From contig NZ_AP028908.1 in NCBI RefSeq assembly GCF_037076465.1, positions 2,666,001 to 2,730,000 of the forward strand: a stretch of 64,000 bases of DNA, given 5' to 3'. Below are positions 19,642 through 30,336 of this stretch, in pieces. A model generated the notes under the pieces. It was given only the letters and a program-made list of their open reading frames with translations, did not search any database and had not been told where the DNA came from. Origin of the DNA: Pectobacterium araliae. Lineage in GTDB: Bacteria; Pseudomonadota; Gammaproteobacteria; Enterobacterales; Enterobacteriaceae. The first letter of the stretch is position 1, and each line of letters opens with the position of its first letter. Made by a program: the position numbers and the translations under genes.

Positions 19642-19770
19642 TTGTTCGAACTGATGAAGCCAAGGCTTTGTAAGATGAAGCATTGCGGCGCTATAGAACA
19701 ATTTTGGATATAGATTTTGACAATTGTCATTCCCGCATCAGCGGATTATCGACTACGCTTAGCCTACATT

Positions 19771-19789
19771 GATGAGAATAACTCTCATT
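19771..19789. promoter_or_regulatory. Strong Fur-like box
   Basis: GATGAGAATAACTCTCATT is a near-perfect inverted repeat. It agrees at 17 of 19 positions with the common Fur box form AATGAGAATNATTCTCATT. It lies about 40 bp upstream of the start of a small unknown gene, so that gene may be iron-repressed. Confidence 0.62.
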
Positions 19790-19827
19790 AATATATCTGT
19801 CTTTATAAGACGTTGTGAGGTAACGCT

Positions 19828-20079
19828 ATGCTGGGCTTTTTCCGACGAACATTATCACTTCATAGAATACGGTCACGTCATGCACTATCACACCATGATA
19901 GCCAACAACCACCTTACCCACAGGCGGTTTCACCGACAGAAAGCGCTGCGTATGCTCGCTGTAGCGAAAGTGAATATTGTTTCTTTAACCACGCCGCCAT
20001 GTTGCCTTTCGATCAGCTTGATGAATGCTGCGGCGGCAACGATCGGCAAGGTAAAACGCCATTCTCATACGATTCATGA
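19828..20079 (+). CDS. Unrecognised 83-residue protein behind a Fur-like box
   Basis: I do not recognise this protein. It begins MLGFFRRTLSLHRIRSRHAL, is rich in His, Ser and Arg, and has four Cys residues in its C-terminal half (one in ARCSES, one in YCFFNH, and a CC pair in DECCGG). That arrangement could bind a metal or cluster, but this is inference. It has no signal peptide or membrane segment. GAGG lies 8 bp before the ATG at 19828, and the Fur-like box is just upstream. It sits convergent to cobB. Coding status rests on the RBS and regulatory site only. Confidence 0.5.
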   Translation: MLGFFRRTLSLHRIRSRHALSHHDSQQPPYPQAVSPTESAAYARCSESEYCFFNHAAMLPFDQLDECCGGNDRQGKTPFSYDS

Positions 20080-20109
20080 CGTTTTATCTTTCTGACGGCG
20101 CTTAGATGT

Positions 20110-20940
20110 TTAAAACTTGATGCTTTGACCACGCGTCAGCCAGGCACCGACAAACTCTGGCACGACCGTGCTGGCTGGGCCGTAAATTTTTTCATCAAAC
20201 TGACTTTCTACCTGACTCGGCTCCAGATTCAGCTCCAGCGTGTAGGCACCGTGCGAATGAGCCTCATGGACAAAACCCGCAGCAGGATAAACATTCCCCG
20301 ATGTGCCAATCGCAATAAAGTAATCTGCCTGCGACAGCGCATGGTAAATCTTGTCCATGTACAGCGGCATTTCACCAAACCACACCACATGCGGGCGTAA
20401 CAGCGCAGGAAATTGACAGCAGTGGCAACGTTCGCCAGCGGCCAGATCGTCCGTCCACTCAAAAATCTGTCCACTTTGGCTACAGCGTATTTTCAGTAGC
20501 TCACCGTGCATATGAATGACGCGCTGGCTACCAGCACGCTCATGCAGATTATCGATGTTCTGTGTGATCAGTTGGAAATTGTCTTCCAACATCGCTTCCA
20601 GATTCGCCAACGCCAGATGCGCGGCATTAGGCACAATTTCCGGCTGCTGTAGCTGACGACGACGGGCGTTATAAAATTCCTGCACCAGTTCGGGATTACG
20701 CTGAAAGCCTTCAGGCGTCGCGACGTCCTCGACGCGGTGTTCTTCCCACAAGCCATCGGCTGCGCGAAAGGTACGAATGCCAGACTCTGCCGAAATACCT
20801 GCGCCCGTCAGTACCACCACGCGCGGCTTTTTCACTTCGATTGCGGCCAGATAATCACGATGGAAAATACGCGCCCGAAGACGCTGTTGCCGCAGTCGCT
20901 TTCCCTTGTGAAAACGCCCTAATCGTTGACGCGTATACAT
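20110..20940 (-). CDS. cobB: CobB NAD-dependent protein deacylase (sirtuin)
   Basis: Removes acetyl and succinyl groups from protein lysines, using NAD. The 276 residues match the long enterobacterial form with its basic N-terminal extension. Motifs: [20 protein letters not shown] near residue 45 (NAD binding), FYNARRRQL with the Tyr and Arg that permit succinyl binding, [12 protein letters not shown], the catalytic His in VIHMHGELL, zinc cysteines in RCSQS and CHCCQF, and [12 protein letters not shown]. It is 11 bp from nagK, so the two are cotranscribed. Confidence 0.96.
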   Translation of the reverse strand: MYTRQRLGRFHKGKRLRQQRLRARIFHRDYLAAIEVKKPRVVVLTGAGISAESGIRTFRAADGLWEEHRVEDVATPEGFQRNPELVQEFYNARRRQLQQPEIVPNAAHLALANLEAMLEDNFQLITQNIDNLHERAGSQRVIHMHGELLKIRCSQSGQIFEWTDDLAAGERCHCCQFPALLRPHVVWFGEMPLYMDKIYHALSQADYFIAIGTSGNVYPAAGFVHEAHSHGAYTLELNLEPSQVESQFDEKIYGPASTVVPEFVGAWLTRGQSIKF

Positions 20941-20951
20941 ACTTACTCCAG

Positions 20952-21863
20952 CTAGTTATCCATTAAGTGTAGCAATGCCGCGCCACGTACGCCGCCCGCA
21001 TCGCCATAACGCGCTTTCTCGATACGTGGCAGTTTCGCAATCGGTAACAGTCGCGCAGGAAGACGCGTCGGCAAAATTTGATAAATCTCATCAAAATTCG
21101 ACAACCCGCCGCCCAATACCAGCAAATGCGGATCGAACAGGGTCAGTAGATTGCCCAGACAGACCGCCAGCAAATCCATAAAACGGTCGACAAACTCCAG
21201 CGCTTTTTCTTCTCCGCCACGATAGTGCCGGATAATCGTCACGGCAGGCAGCGCTTCGCCATACAGATGCTCGTAAAGCCATTCAAAACCACGGCCGGAA
21301 ATATAATTCTCGATACAGCCGGATTGCCCACAGCCGCATTTCACACGGGGGATATCCACACCAATAACATCCAACGCATCGGATGGCAGGCGGAGGTGGC
21401 CGAACTCACCCGCGATGCCGTTGCGTCCGTCGACCGGACGCCCGTTAATCACCAAGCCACCACCCAGTCCTGTGCCCAAAATCAATCCTAACACGACAGG
21501 ATAGGAACGAAATTCCGCGTCCCAAGCCTCAGACAGCACGAAGCAGTTGGCATCGTTACTAATGCGAACGTCACGCTGCAAGCGCTGTGACAAATCAATA
21601 CGCAGCGGTTTTCCCATCGTCGCAGGCAGGTTGGCGGTGAATAACGCCCCGCTTTCATTCTGGATACCCGGTACGCCGATACCCACCTTCCCCTGCACGC
21701 CGACCTGTGCGTCGGCTTCCTGCACCAGATCGACCAGCGTCGTGAGCAGATCGTCATAATTATTGCGCGGGGTCGGCACCCGCTTTTGCCACACCTTGTT
21801 CAACTCCGCGTCGAACACGCCCAACTCGATTTTCGTGCCGCCCATGTCAAAACCGTAGTACAT
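20952..21863 (-). CDS. nagK: N-acetylglucosamine kinase
   Basis: Phosphorylates GlcNAc freed from recycled cell wall, including that released by NagZ. The 303 residues match E. coli NagK. It is a ROK-family kinase: [12 protein letters not shown] at the N-terminus (phosphate loop), [17 protein letters not shown] near 130, the ROK zinc site [17 protein letters not shown] near 180 and the catalytic Asp in ISNDANCF. It lies upstream of cobB and downstream of lolE on the same strand, the E. coli order. Confidence 0.95.
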   Translation of the reverse strand: MYYGFDMGGTKIELGVFDAELNKVWQKRVPTPRNNYDDLLTTLVDLVQEADAQVGVQGKVGIGVPGIQNESGALFTANLPATMGKPLRIDLSQRLQRDVRISNDANCFVLSEAWDAEFRSYPVVLGLILGTGLGGGLVINGRPVDGRNGIAGEFGHLRLPSDALDVIGVDIPRVKCGCGQSGCIENYISGRGFEWLYEHLYGEALPAVTIIRHYRGGEEKALEFVDRFMDLLAVCLGNLLTLFDPHLLVLGGGLSNFDEIYQILPTRLPARLLPIAKLPRIEKARYGDAGGVRGAALLHLMDN

Positions 21864-21947
21864 GACCGCTCCTTAGGGTGTGATCACCGTGCCACACGAT
21901 AGGGACTATCCCCGTCATCTCTCAAGCCGCATGTGCGGGGGCTTGGC

Positions 21948-23195
21948 TTACTGTCCGCTCAACACGCGGGCAGGGTCAATTCGGCTGGCGCGCCGCGCCG
22001 GATACCAGCTGGCAATGAGACTCAACACCAGCGATGTACCCAATACGATAAACACATCCATCAGATGCAATTCCGACGGCAGGAAATCAATAAAATAGAT
22101 GTCGCCGGACAGCAACTTATGGCCGATGAGTGCTTCAATCCCGCGAATAATCGGCGTCAATTGCAAGGTGGCGATCACACCGACCACCGCCCCGATCACA
22201 CTGCCCAGCAGCCCGGCTAATAATCCGTACCAAATAAAGATAGCCCGAATCAGCCCATCTGACGCGCCCAGCGTACGCAGAACCGCGATATCGCTGCTTT
22301 TGTCTTTCACCGCCATTACCAGCGTTGAAACGATATTAAAACAGGCCACACCGATCACCAGGATCATCGCCAGATACATGATGGTTCTCACCATCTGAAT
22401 GTCCCGGTACATATAACCATAGGTGCCAATCCAGCTGCGAATAGTGACATAAGCCTTCGTGACCATACCCGCATCGCGCACCAGTTTATTGGCGGAGAAG
22501 ACATCTTTCGCCTTGATAGCGATCCCCGTTACGCTCTGCCCCATATCCAAATACTGCTGGGCATCGGTAAGCGGAATCAGCGCCAGACCGTGATCGAGCT
22601 GACCACTCAGTTGTAAAATACCGCTGACGTGCAGCCGGATGCGTTTAGGCTGCATCAGTTTCATTTCTGGATCGCTATTCGGGATCATCACCGTAACCCA
22701 ATCCCCTTCTACCACATTCAATGTTTTCGCCACGCCTTGGCCGATGATGACTTGCTGTTCGCCCGCACGAAATCGCTGCCAGGCACCATTGAGAACGTAG
22801 TTAGGCAGCGCGCTAAGGCGTGTTTCCTGCTGCGGATCGACACCTTTTACCTGAATCGCCTGGAGCTTAGCGCCGTTTTCCAGCAGCCCGGTGAAATTGA
22901 TGTAAGGCGCGGCGGCGGCAACGCCAGGAACCTGTTCGATTTGCGGCAGGATGTCCTGCCAGCCGTCAAAAGGCTGATTGACCGGCGCAATCTCGCCATG
23001 TGGCACCACAGCAAGAATGCGGTTGTTCAGTTCACGTTCAAAGCCATTCATCGCGCTCAGGCCGAGAATCAACACCGCCACGCCGAGGGCGATCCCCAAC
23101 GTCGAAATGACCGAGATCAGCGAAACCATGCCGCCACGCCGACGGCCACGGCTAAAGCGCAGGCCAATCTGCAACGAGAGCGGAGGAAAGGTCAT
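21948..23195 (-). CDS. lolE: LolE, lipoprotein-releasing complex membrane subunit
   Basis: Inner-membrane subunit of LolCDE, which extracts outer-membrane lipoproteins and hands them to LolA. The 415 residues have four membrane segments and a large periplasmic domain after the first. The opening [20 protein letters not shown] and the FtsX-like C-terminal helices are characteristic. It overlaps lolD by 4 bp. LolE receives the lipoprotein. Confidence 0.95.
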   Translation of the reverse strand: MTFPPLSLQIGLRFSRGRRRGGMVSLISVISTLGIALGVAVLILGLSAMNGFERELNNRILAVVPHGEIAPVNQPFDGWQDILPQIEQVPGVAAAAPYINFTGLLENGAKLQAIQVKGVDPQQETRLSALPNYVLNGAWQRFRAGEQQVIIGQGVAKTLNVVEGDWVTVMIPNSDPEMKLMQPKRIRLHVSGILQLSGQLDHGLALIPLTDAQQYLDMGQSVTGIAIKAKDVFSANKLVRDAGMVTKAYVTIRSWIGTYGYMYRDIQMVRTIMYLAMILVIGVACFNIVSTLVMAVKDKSSDIAVLRTLGASDGLIRAIFIWYGLLAGLLGSVIGAVVGVIATLQLTPIIRGIEALIGHKLLSGDIYFIDFLPSELHLMDVFIVLGTSLVLSLIASWYPARRASRIDPARVLSGQ

Positions 23196-23899
23196 TGCCG
23201 CGCTCCCATCAGGGTCAGTTCCTGCTGCAATTGGCCATCGCGCATTTCCAGTTGGCGGTTCAGTCGACCAGCCAGTTGCAGATCATGTGTCACCACTAGA
23301 AAAGCCGTACCCTGTCGAACGTTTAGTTCTCCCAACAGTTCGAAAATGGTGTCAGCCGTGCGCTGATCGAGGTTACCGGTTGGTTCATCCGCCAGCACCA
23401 GTGAGGGACTGTTGACCAGCGCTCTGGCAATGGCGACACGCTGTCGCTCACCACCGGACAATTCCGACGAACGGTGGTGACTGCGCGATTCCAGCCCAAC
23501 GGCGGCCAGCATTTCGCGTGCCTTATCTTGCGCCTGTGACGTCGGTACTTTACCAATCAGCAGCGGCATCGCCACGTTTTCCAATGCGGTAAAATCTGGC
23601 AGCAGGTGGTGAAATTGATAAATAAAACCCAGCTCACAATTACGCAAATCCGCTTTTGCCGCCGCCGAAAGCGTGCTCAGCGATTGGCCTTTGAAAATAA
23701 CCTCGCCTGACGTTGGCGTATCTAATCCGCCCAGCATATGCAACAGCGTACTTTTACCTGATCCAGAACTCCCGACGATTGCCATCATCTCGCCACTGCT
23801 CATCTCAAAAGAGACGTCGCGCAGCACGTCGGTAGACAACTTGCCGTCCTGATAACGCTTGGACAGGTTAGTACACTGCAATAATGATAAATCATTCAT
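23192..23899 (-). CDS. lolD: LolD, lipoprotein-releasing complex ATPase
   Basis: ATPase that powers LolCE. Walker A is [16 protein letters not shown] near residue 43, the LolD-specific [19 protein letters not shown] lies near 88 and the signature [17 protein letters not shown] precedes [10 protein letters not shown]. The start is the ATG at 23897-23899, giving 235 residues (E. coli 233). A longer reading from 23968 would run far into lolC. It overlaps lolC by 8 bp and lolE by 4 bp. Confidence 0.96.
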   Translation of the reverse strand: MNDLSLLQCTNLSKRYQDGKLSTDVLRDVSFEMSSGEMMAIVGSSGSGKSTLLHMLGGLDTPTSGEVIFKGQSLSTLSAAAKADLRNCELGFIYQFHHLLPDFTALENVAMPLLIGKVPTSQAQDKAREMLAAVGLESRSHHRSSELSGGERQRVAIARALVNSPSLVLADEPTGNLDQRTADTIFELLGELNVRQGTAFLVVTHDLQLAGRLNRQLEMRDGQLQQELTLMGARQ

Positions 23900-25094
23900 A
23901 ACGTAAAGCCTCAACGGGTTGAACGGTGGCAGCACGCCATGATGGGTAAAGTGTCGATAAGAGGGCAATCACCATCGCGGAAATCGCGATCGTCACCACC
24001 TGCACGGGATCAATATCTACTGGCAACGCGGCACCATCCAGTAATATGCCCAACACGGGCATCAACGTATTCAGTTGGCTAGCCAGTAGCGCCCCCAGCA
24101 ATGCTCCTAACAACGCGCCAACAATGCCTGCGCTGCCCCCCTGCACCATAAATACCGCCATCACCTGACGTTGAGTCAGCCCCTGCGTTTGCAGAATGGC
24201 GACCTCTCCCTGTTTTTCCATCACCAGCAAACCCAGTGAGGTAATAATATTGAACGCGGCCACCGCGACGATCAGGCTGAGCAGCAGCCCCATCATGTTT
24301 TTCTCCATGCGCACGGCCTGAAACAATTCACCCTTGCGCTCACGCCAGTCTTTCCAGACCGTGCCTTCCGGCAGCGTTTGCGTGCTCAGCGTATCAACCG
24401 ACAGCGGCTTTTCCAGCCACAAACGCCAACCGGTAATCTGGTTCGCCGGGTAGCGCATCAACCGTGAGGCATCCTGTTGGTTTACCAATAACTGGTAGCT
24501 ATCCACTTCACTGTTGGCGGAAAAAGTTCCGGCAACAGTGAAAATACGTTGGCTGGGAATACGCCCCATCGGCGTCAGTTGGCTGGCGCTGGTCACCATC
24601 ATGCGCACTTGATCGCCAATTTTCACCCCCAGTTGATCGGCCAACTTCTCACCCAAAATGGCTTGATATTGACCAGGTTGCAGTTGCTGCTGTTTGACGT
24701 TGACCAAATAGCGCGATAGCGGTTCTTGCTCGTCAGGGTCAATCCCTAACATCACGCCCACCGCGACGCTGCGGGCACTTTGCAGCACCACATCGCCCGT
24801 GGTCAGCGGTGCGATACGCGTCACACCGTCCAGCGAGTCTAAAGAAGAAACAGGAATTAACGCCGGATTCAGTGAACCTTGCGGCGTAGAGATCACCGCC
24901 TGAGGCATCACGCCGAGAATATTGTCTTCCAGCTCGCGCTCGAAGCCGTTCATCACGGAAAGCACGGTGACTAGCGCCATCACGCCTAGCGTGATGCCAA
25001 TGGCGGATAACCAGGAGACAAACCGCCCAAAGCGGTCTGATGCACGCCCACGCATGTAGCGTAGGCCAATAAATAAAGCGACAGGTTGATACAT
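23892..25094 (-). CDS. lolC: LolC, lipoprotein-releasing complex membrane subunit
   Basis: First gene of lolCDE. The 400 residues have the LolC/LolE plan: one membrane helix near residue 25, a periplasmic domain, and three C-terminal helices. [20 protein letters not shown] at the start and the hook that recruits LolA are typical of LolC. It is divergent from mfd, with a 139 bp shared promoter region in which no operator was recognised. Confidence 0.95.
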   Translation of the reverse strand: MYQPVALFIGLRYMRGRASDRFGRFVSWLSAIGITLGVMALVTVLSVMNGFERELEDNILGVMPQAVISTPQGSLNPALIPVSSLDSLDGVTRIAPLTTGDVVLQSARSVAVGVMLGIDPDEQEPLSRYLVNVKQQQLQPGQYQAILGEKLADQLGVKIGDQVRMMVTSASQLTPMGRIPSQRIFTVAGTFSANSEVDSYQLLVNQQDASRLMRYPANQITGWRLWLEKPLSVDTLSTQTLPEGTVWKDWRERKGELFQAVRMEKNMMGLLLSLIVAVAAFNIITSLGLLVMEKQGEVAILQTQGLTQRQVMAVFMVQGGSAGIVGALLGALLGALLASQLNTLMPVLGILLDGAALPVDIDPVQVVTIAISAMVIALLSTLYPSWRAATVQPVEALRYE

Positions 25095-25233
25095 GAAATC
25101 CGTCTGGATAAGGTTGCCAAAGCAAAGTGATCAAGGATAATAAAGGGTAGTACTGCTTTATGGAACCCTAACACCCTCACTCTACGGCTTTTTCTTGGTC
25201 GGATGCAGAGAGGCGAGACCCGATAATCAGATG

Positions 25234-28200
25234 ATGCCTGAAAATTACCGTTATTCGCTGCCGCCCAAAGCGGGTGAGCAGCGCCTGCTGGGCGAGTTAA
25301 CCGGCGCTGCCTGCGCCGTTGAATGTGCAGAGATCGTTGAACGCCACGCCGGACTGGTGGTACTTATCGCCCCCGATATGCAAAATGCCCTACGATTGCG
25401 TGACGAAATTCAGCAGTTTACCGACCAGCACGTCACCACGTTGCCTGATTGGGAAACGCTGCCCTACGATAGTTTTTCTCCGCATCAGGAAATTATTTCG
25501 ACCCGCCTTTCTACGCTCTATCAATTGCCCAATATGACGCGCGGCGTGCTGATTCTGCCCGTCAACACGTTGATGCAACGCGTTTGCCCGCACAGTTTCC
25601 TGCATGGTCATGCGCTGGTGTTGAAAAAAGGCCAGCGTCTCTCGCGTGATAAACTGCGTTCACAGTTGGAGCAGGCGGGCTATCGCAGCGTCGATCAGGT
25701 GATGGAACACGGTGAATATGCCACGCGTGGCGCACTGCTAGATCTGTTCCCGATGGGGAGCGAAGAGCCCTATCGTATCGATTTCTTCGACGATGACATC
25801 GACAGCCTGCGTCTGTTCGATGTCGATACGCAGCGCACGCTGAATGAAGTACCACACATTAATCTGCTGCCCGCGCATGAATTCCCGACCGACAAAACCG
25901 CTATCGAGCTTTTCCGCAGCCAGTGGCGCGAACAATTTGAGGTACGACGCGATGCCGAGCACATTTATCAACAGGTCAGCAAAGGCGTTTGGCCCGCAGG
26001 GATCGAATACTGGCAACCGTTATTTTTCAGTGAACCGCTGCCGTCGCTGTTCAGCTACTTCCCGAGCAATACACTGATCGTTAACACGGGTAATATCGAA
26101 CAGAGCGCTGAGCGTTTCTGGCAGGATATTCAGCAGCGTTTTGAAAGTCGTCGAGTCGATCCGATGCGCCCCCTGTTGTCATCGGATTCACTCTGGTTGC
26201 GCGTCGATAGCCTGTTCTCAGAGCTAAAAGCGTGGCCGCGCGTACAGTTAAAAACCGATACGCTGCCGGAAAAAGCCGCCAACGTGAATCTGGCCTATCT
26301 GCCGCTGCCGGATCTGGCGATTCAGCACCAGCAGAAATCGCCGCTGGATGCGCTACGCCGTTTTATCGAACCGTTCGACGGTCAGGTCATTTTTTCCGTC
26401 GAAAGCGAAGGTCGGCGCGAAACGCTGCAAGAGCTGTTGGCGCGTATCAAGCTGAACCCTAAGCTCATCAGTACGCTGGAACAGGCGCAGGGGCGTGGCG
26501 CTTATCTGATCATCGGTGCCAGCGAACATGGCTTTATCGACACCCTACGCCAGCGCGCCTTGATCTGCGAAAGCGATCTGCTGGGTGAACGTGTCAGCCG
26601 CCGCCGTCAGGATAACCGCCGCACGATTAATACCGATACGCTGATCCGCAATCTAGCGGAACTGCGGCTGGGGCAGCCCGTCGTCCACCTCGAACACGGT
26701 GTTGGCCGCTATGCCGGATTGATCACACTAGAAACGGGCGGCATTAAGGCCGAATACCTGATTTTGACCTATGCGGGTGAAGACAAGCTGTACGTTCCCG
26801 TTTCCTCGCTGCATTTGATCAGCCGCTATGCAGGGGGTGCCGATGAGAATGCGCCACTGCATAAACTGGGTGGCGATGCCTGGTCACGCGCGCGGCAAAA
26901 AGCGGCGGAAAGAGTGCGCGATGTCGCCGCCGAGCTGCTGGATATTTATGCTCAGCGTGCGGCGAAGAGCGGCTTTGCCTTTAAGCACGACAAAACACAG
27001 TACCAGTTGTTCTGCGAAAGTTTCCCTTTCGAGACCACGCCCGATCAGGCGCAGGCCATCAACGCCGTGCTGAGCGACATGTGCCAGCCGCTGGCGATGG
27101 ATCGTCTGGTGTGTGGCGATGTCGGCTTTGGGAAAACCGAAGTGGCGATGCGCGCCGCGTTTTTAGCCGTTGAAAACCATAAGCAGGTTGCCGTTTTAGT
27201 GCCGACGACGCTGTTGGCGCAGCAGCATTTTGACAACTTCCGCGATCGCTTTGCCAACTGGCCGGTGAAGATTGAAATGATCTCACGCTTCCGCAGCGCG
27301 CGTGAACAAACTCAGGTGCTGAAGGAAACGCAGGAAGGCAAAGTCGATATTCTGATTGGCACCCATAAGCTGTTGCAGAGCGACGTGCACTGGCGTGATT
27401 TAGGGCTGCTAATTGTGGACGAAGAGCATCGCTTCGGCGTGCGTCACAAAGAGCGCATCAAAGCGATGCGAGCCGATGTCGATATCCTGACGCTGACCGC
27501 CACGCCGATTCCACGCACGCTCAACATGGCCATGAGCGGGATGCGCGATCTGTCGATCATCGCCACGCCCCCTGCCCGCCGTTTGGCAGTCAAAACATTC
27601 GTGCGCGAGTATGACAATCTGGTGGTGCGCGAAGCGATTCTGCGTGAGATTTTGCGCGGCGGACAGGTGTACTACCTGTATAACGATGTCGAAAATATTG
27701 AGAAAGCCACTCAACGATTGGCAGAACTGGTGCCGGAAGCACGTATCGCGATCGGTCACGGTCAGATGCGCGAACGCGAGCTGGAACGAGTGATGAACGA
27801 CTTCCACCACCAGCGGTTTAACGTGCTGGTGTGTACCACCATCATCGAAACGGGGATCGATATACCGAGCGCCAACACCATTATCATTGAGCGTGCCGAT
27901 CACTTCGGCCTGGCACAGTTACACCAGCTGCGTGGCCGCGTCGGGCGTTCCCACCATCAGGCTTACGCCTACCTGCTGACGCCGAATCCTAAAGCGATGA
28001 GCACTGATGCGCAAAAACGTCTGGAAGCGATCGCCTCATTGGAAGACCTCGGTGCCGGTTTTGCGCTGGCAACACACGATCTGGAAATTCGTGGGGCGGG
28101 TGAGCTTCTCGGGGACGATCAGAGCGGGCAGATGACCAGCGTCGGTTTCTCGCTGTATATGGAGTTGTTAGAAAGCGCGGTCGATGCTCTGAAAGCAGGC

Positions 28201-28683
28201 CGGGAGCCGTCGCTGGAAGATCTGATCAACAGCCAGACCGACGTCGAACTGCGCTTGCCTGCCCTGTTGCCCGACGATTTCATTCCCGACGTCAATACGC
28301 GCCTGTCGTTATACAAACGTATTGCCAGTGCGAAAACCCCCGCCGAGCTGGATGAGCTGAAGGTCGAACTGATCGATCGCTTCGGTCTGCTTCCCGATGC
28401 AAGCCGTTACCTGTTACAGATTGCCGCTCTACGTCAACAGGCACAGGCGCTGGGTATTCGCCGTATTGAAGGGAACGAGAAAGGCGGTTTTATCGAATTC
28501 AGCGAGCAAAACCGCGTCGATCCCTCCCACCTGATCGGCCTGTTACAGCGCGATCCGGGCACCTACCGTCTTGATGGTCCAACCCGCCTGAAATTCATGA
28601 AAGATTTGAGCGATCGTCCAAAACGCATTGAATTCATCGGTTCGCTACTGGGGAATATGGCGCAGCATACGCTGGCGGCGTAA
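25234..28683 (+). CDS. mfd: Mfd transcription-repair coupling factor
   Basis: Removes RNA polymerase stalled at lesions and recruits UvrA. The protein has 1149 residues (E. coli 1148). In order: UvrB-like domains 1-3 (about 1-350), the RNA-polymerase-interacting domain (about 470-545, with VVHLEHGVGRYAGL), the translocase with Walker A GDVGFGKTEVAMRAAF near 625, DEEHRFGVRHKERIK and TLTATPIPRTLNMAMSG, the TRG motif region, and the inhibitory C-terminal domain. Two adjacent ATGs exist (25231 and 25234). The second gives the E. coli-like MPENYRY start. Confidence 0.97.
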   Translation: MPENYRYSLPPKAGEQRLLGELTGAACAVECAEIVERHAGLVVLIAPDMQNALRLRDEIQQFTDQHVTTLPDWETLPYDSFSPHQEIISTRLSTLYQLPNMTRGVLILPVNTLMQRVCPHSFLHGHALVLKKGQRLSRDKLRSQLEQAGYRSVDQVMEHGEYATRGALLDLFPMGSEEPYRIDFFDDDIDSLRLFDVDTQRTLNEVPHINLLPAHEFPTDKTAIELFRSQWREQFEVRRDAEHIYQQVSKGVWPAGIEYWQPLFFSEPLPSLFSYFPSNTLIVNTGNIEQSAERFWQDIQQRFESRRVDPMRPLLSSDSLWLRVDSLFSELKAWPRVQLKTDTLPEKAANVNLAYLPLPDLAIQHQQKSPLDALRRFIEPFDGQVIFSVESEGRRETLQELLARIKLNPKLISTLEQAQGRGAYLIIGASEHGFIDTLRQRALICESDLLGERVSRRRQDNRRTINTDTLIRNLAELRLGQPVVHLEHGVGRYAGLITLETGGIKAEYLILTYAGEDKLYVPVSSLHLISRYAGGADENAPLHKLGGDAWSRARQKAAERVRDVAAELLDIYAQRAAKSGFAFKHDKTQYQLFCESFPFETTPDQAQAINAVLSDMCQPLAMDRLVCGDVGFGKTEVAMRAAFLAVENHKQVAVLVPTTLLAQQHFDNFRDRFANWPVKIEMISRFRSAREQTQVLKETQEGKVDILIGTHKLLQSDVHWRDLGLLIVDEEHRFGVRHKERIKAMRADVDILTLTATPIPRTLNMAMSGMRDLSIIATPPARRLAVKTFVREYDNLVVREAILREILRGGQVYYLYNDVENIEKATQRLAELVPEARIAIGHGQMRERELERVMNDFHHQRFNVLVCTTIIETGIDIPSANTIIIERADHFGLAQLHQLRGRVGRSHHQAYAYLLTPNPKAMSTDAQKRLEAIASLEDLGAGFALATHDLEIRGAGELLGDDQSGQMTSVGFSLYMELLESAVDALKAGREPSLEDLINSQTDVELRLPALLPDDFIPDVNTRLSLYKRIASAKTPAELDELKVELIDRFGLLPDASRYLLQIAALRQQAQALGIRRIEGNEKGGFIEFSEQNRVDPSHLIGLLQRDPGTYRLDGPTRLKFMKDLSDRPKRIEFIGSLLGNMAQHTLAA

Positions 28684-28701
28684 CTCACTTTCACCACACT
28701 A

Positions 28702-28725
28702 AACGGGAACCTGCGGGTTCCCGTT
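28702..28725 (+). terminator. Hairpin after mfd
   Basis: AACGGGAACC (28702-28711) pairs exactly with GGTTCCCGTT (28716-28725), with a four-base loop. No T run follows, so it may be a weak terminator or an RNA-stabilising structure. Further on, a run of nine C (28800-28808) and TTTTT precedes yegD. Confidence 0.5.
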
Positions 28726-28907
28726 AAACGTTCCATTAGTAAACACCTTCCTTTTATCTCATCCGCCTTTACAAGCACCGTCGGAACACAGTAAAGTCGC
28801 CCCCCCCCTTTTTACGGTCGCCATCTTTGGCGGCACACTCTTCCGGGCCGCCGCGGGTGCGACGTTAAAAATTTTTCCCGGAAATTTTTCATGACATGGG
28901 CCTTACT

Positions 28908-30260
28908 ATGTTTATCGGTTTTGACTACGGTACAGCCAACTGTTCAGTGGCGGTTATGGATGCAGGTACGCCACGGCTCCTGTCGCTGGAAAATGGCTCG
29001 CCTTATCTTTCTTCTCTGCTGTGCGCGCCCGTGCGCGAGGCGGTTAGCGAGTGGTTATGGCGGCACCATCAGGTCAACGCTGAGGGTGAGAACGGGCTAC
29101 TGCTACAACGCGCGATTAGCTATAACCGCGAGGAAGATATTCGCGTGCAGCCTGATAGTGTGAAGTTCGGGCGCGATGCGTTACGCCACTATATGGAGGA
29201 CCCGGAAGAGACGTGGTTCGTTAAATCGCCGAAGTCCTTTCTCGGTGCTGTCGGACTGAAAGCCCAGCAGATCGCGCTGTTTGAAGATCTGGTTTGCGCC
29301 ATGATGCTCCATATACGCACGCAGGCAGAGACCCAGCTTGACCAACCTATTCGTCAGGCCGTCATCGGTCGTCCGATTAACTTTCAGAGTATCGGCGGCG
29401 AAGAAGCCAACCAACAGGCGCAAGGGATCTTAGATCGTGCGGCACACCGTGCTGGATTTGAAGATGTCGTCTTCCAGTTTGAACCCGTGGCCGCCGGACT
29501 GGACTTCGAATCCACCCTGACGAAAGAAACGCGTGTGTTAGTCGTGGATATCGGCGGCGGAACCACCGACTGCTCCATGCTGCTGATGGGACCGGAGTGG
29601 CATAAGCAGCACGAACGCGCACAAAGTTTGTTAGGGCACAGCGGCTGCCGCGTTGGCGGTAACGATCTGGACATCATGCTCGCGTTCAAACAGTTAATGC
29701 CTCTGCTTGGCATGAATAGCGAGTCGGAAAAAGGTATCGCCTTGCCGATCATGACCTGGTGGAATGCGGTTGCGATTAACGATATTCCGGCACAAAAAGA
29801 GTTTCATAGCACTGCCAGCCGCGCGTTAATCAACGAAATGATCCGTGATGCCCGCCAGCCCGAACGGGTGAAAAGATTGCTGACCGTCTGGCAACAGCGC
29901 CTGAGCTACCGTCTGATTCAACTGGCAGAAGAGAGCAAGATTGCGCTTTCCAACCAGTCGGAAACGGCAGCCGATTTACACTTTATCGAATCAGGTCTGG
30001 CAACGCGCATTCATGTTGATGAACTCAACGCCGCCATCGATAATCCGCTCATGCGTATTCAGCAGCAGGTAACACTGGCGTTAGAAACCAGCCAGACCCG
30101 ACCGGAAGTGATCTACCTGACCGGCGGTAGCGCACATTCTCCCCTGCTGCGTCAGGCCATTCAGCAGTTGCTGCCTGATATTCCTATCGCCAGCGGCAAC
30201 GATTTTGGTTCCGTTACCGCCGGATTAGCGCGCTGGGCAGAAGTCATCTTTCGTCGTTAA
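28908..30260 (+). CDS. yegD: YegD, Hsp70-family actin-like ATPase
   Basis: A DnaK-related protein with only the nucleotide-binding domain and no classic substrate domain. The 450 residues match E. coli YegD. Phosphate 1 motif is FIGFDYGTANCSVAVMDAG, the linker region VKSPKSFLGAVGLK is typical, phosphate 2 is VLVVDIGGGTTDCSMLLMG near 190 and the adenosine motif is YLTGGSAHSPLLRQ. The ATG at 28908 gives MFIGFDYG as in E. coli. A start at 28896 adds four residues. Its role as chaperone is not established. In E. coli it is not next to mfd. Confidence 0.93.
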   Translation: MFIGFDYGTANCSVAVMDAGTPRLLSLENGSPYLSSLLCAPVREAVSEWLWRHHQVNAEGENGLLLQRAISYNREEDIRVQPDSVKFGRDALRHYMEDPEETWFVKSPKSFLGAVGLKAQQIALFEDLVCAMMLHIRTQAETQLDQPIRQAVIGRPINFQSIGGEEANQQAQGILDRAAHRAGFEDVVFQFEPVAAGLDFESTLTKETRVLVVDIGGGTTDCSMLLMGPEWHKQHERAQSLLGHSGCRVGGNDLDIMLAFKQLMPLLGMNSESEKGIALPIMTWWNAVAINDIPAQKEFHSTASRALINEMIRDARQPERVKRLLTVWQQRLSYRLIQLAEESKIALSNQSETAADLHFIESGLATRIHVDELNAAIDNPLMRIQQQVTLALETSQTRPEVIYLTGGSAHSPLLRQAIQQLLPDIPIASGNDFGSVTAGLARWAEVIFRR

Positions 30261-30336
30261 GTCAAAAACGGGACGCCAACCACGCGTCTCGTCAGGCTGT
30301 TGTTTGATTAACTGTTGTTTTATTAACTGTTGATCA

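Noticed and set aside
22629..23366. 245-codon plus-strand frame across lolE and lolD
   Set aside because: It overlaps two essential genes on the other strand and has no recognisable motif.
28800..28813. C9-T5 tract before yegD as a programmed slippage site
   Set aside because: It is in a non-coding gap, so slippage would not alter a protein. A promoter-spacing effect is possible but nothing else supports it.
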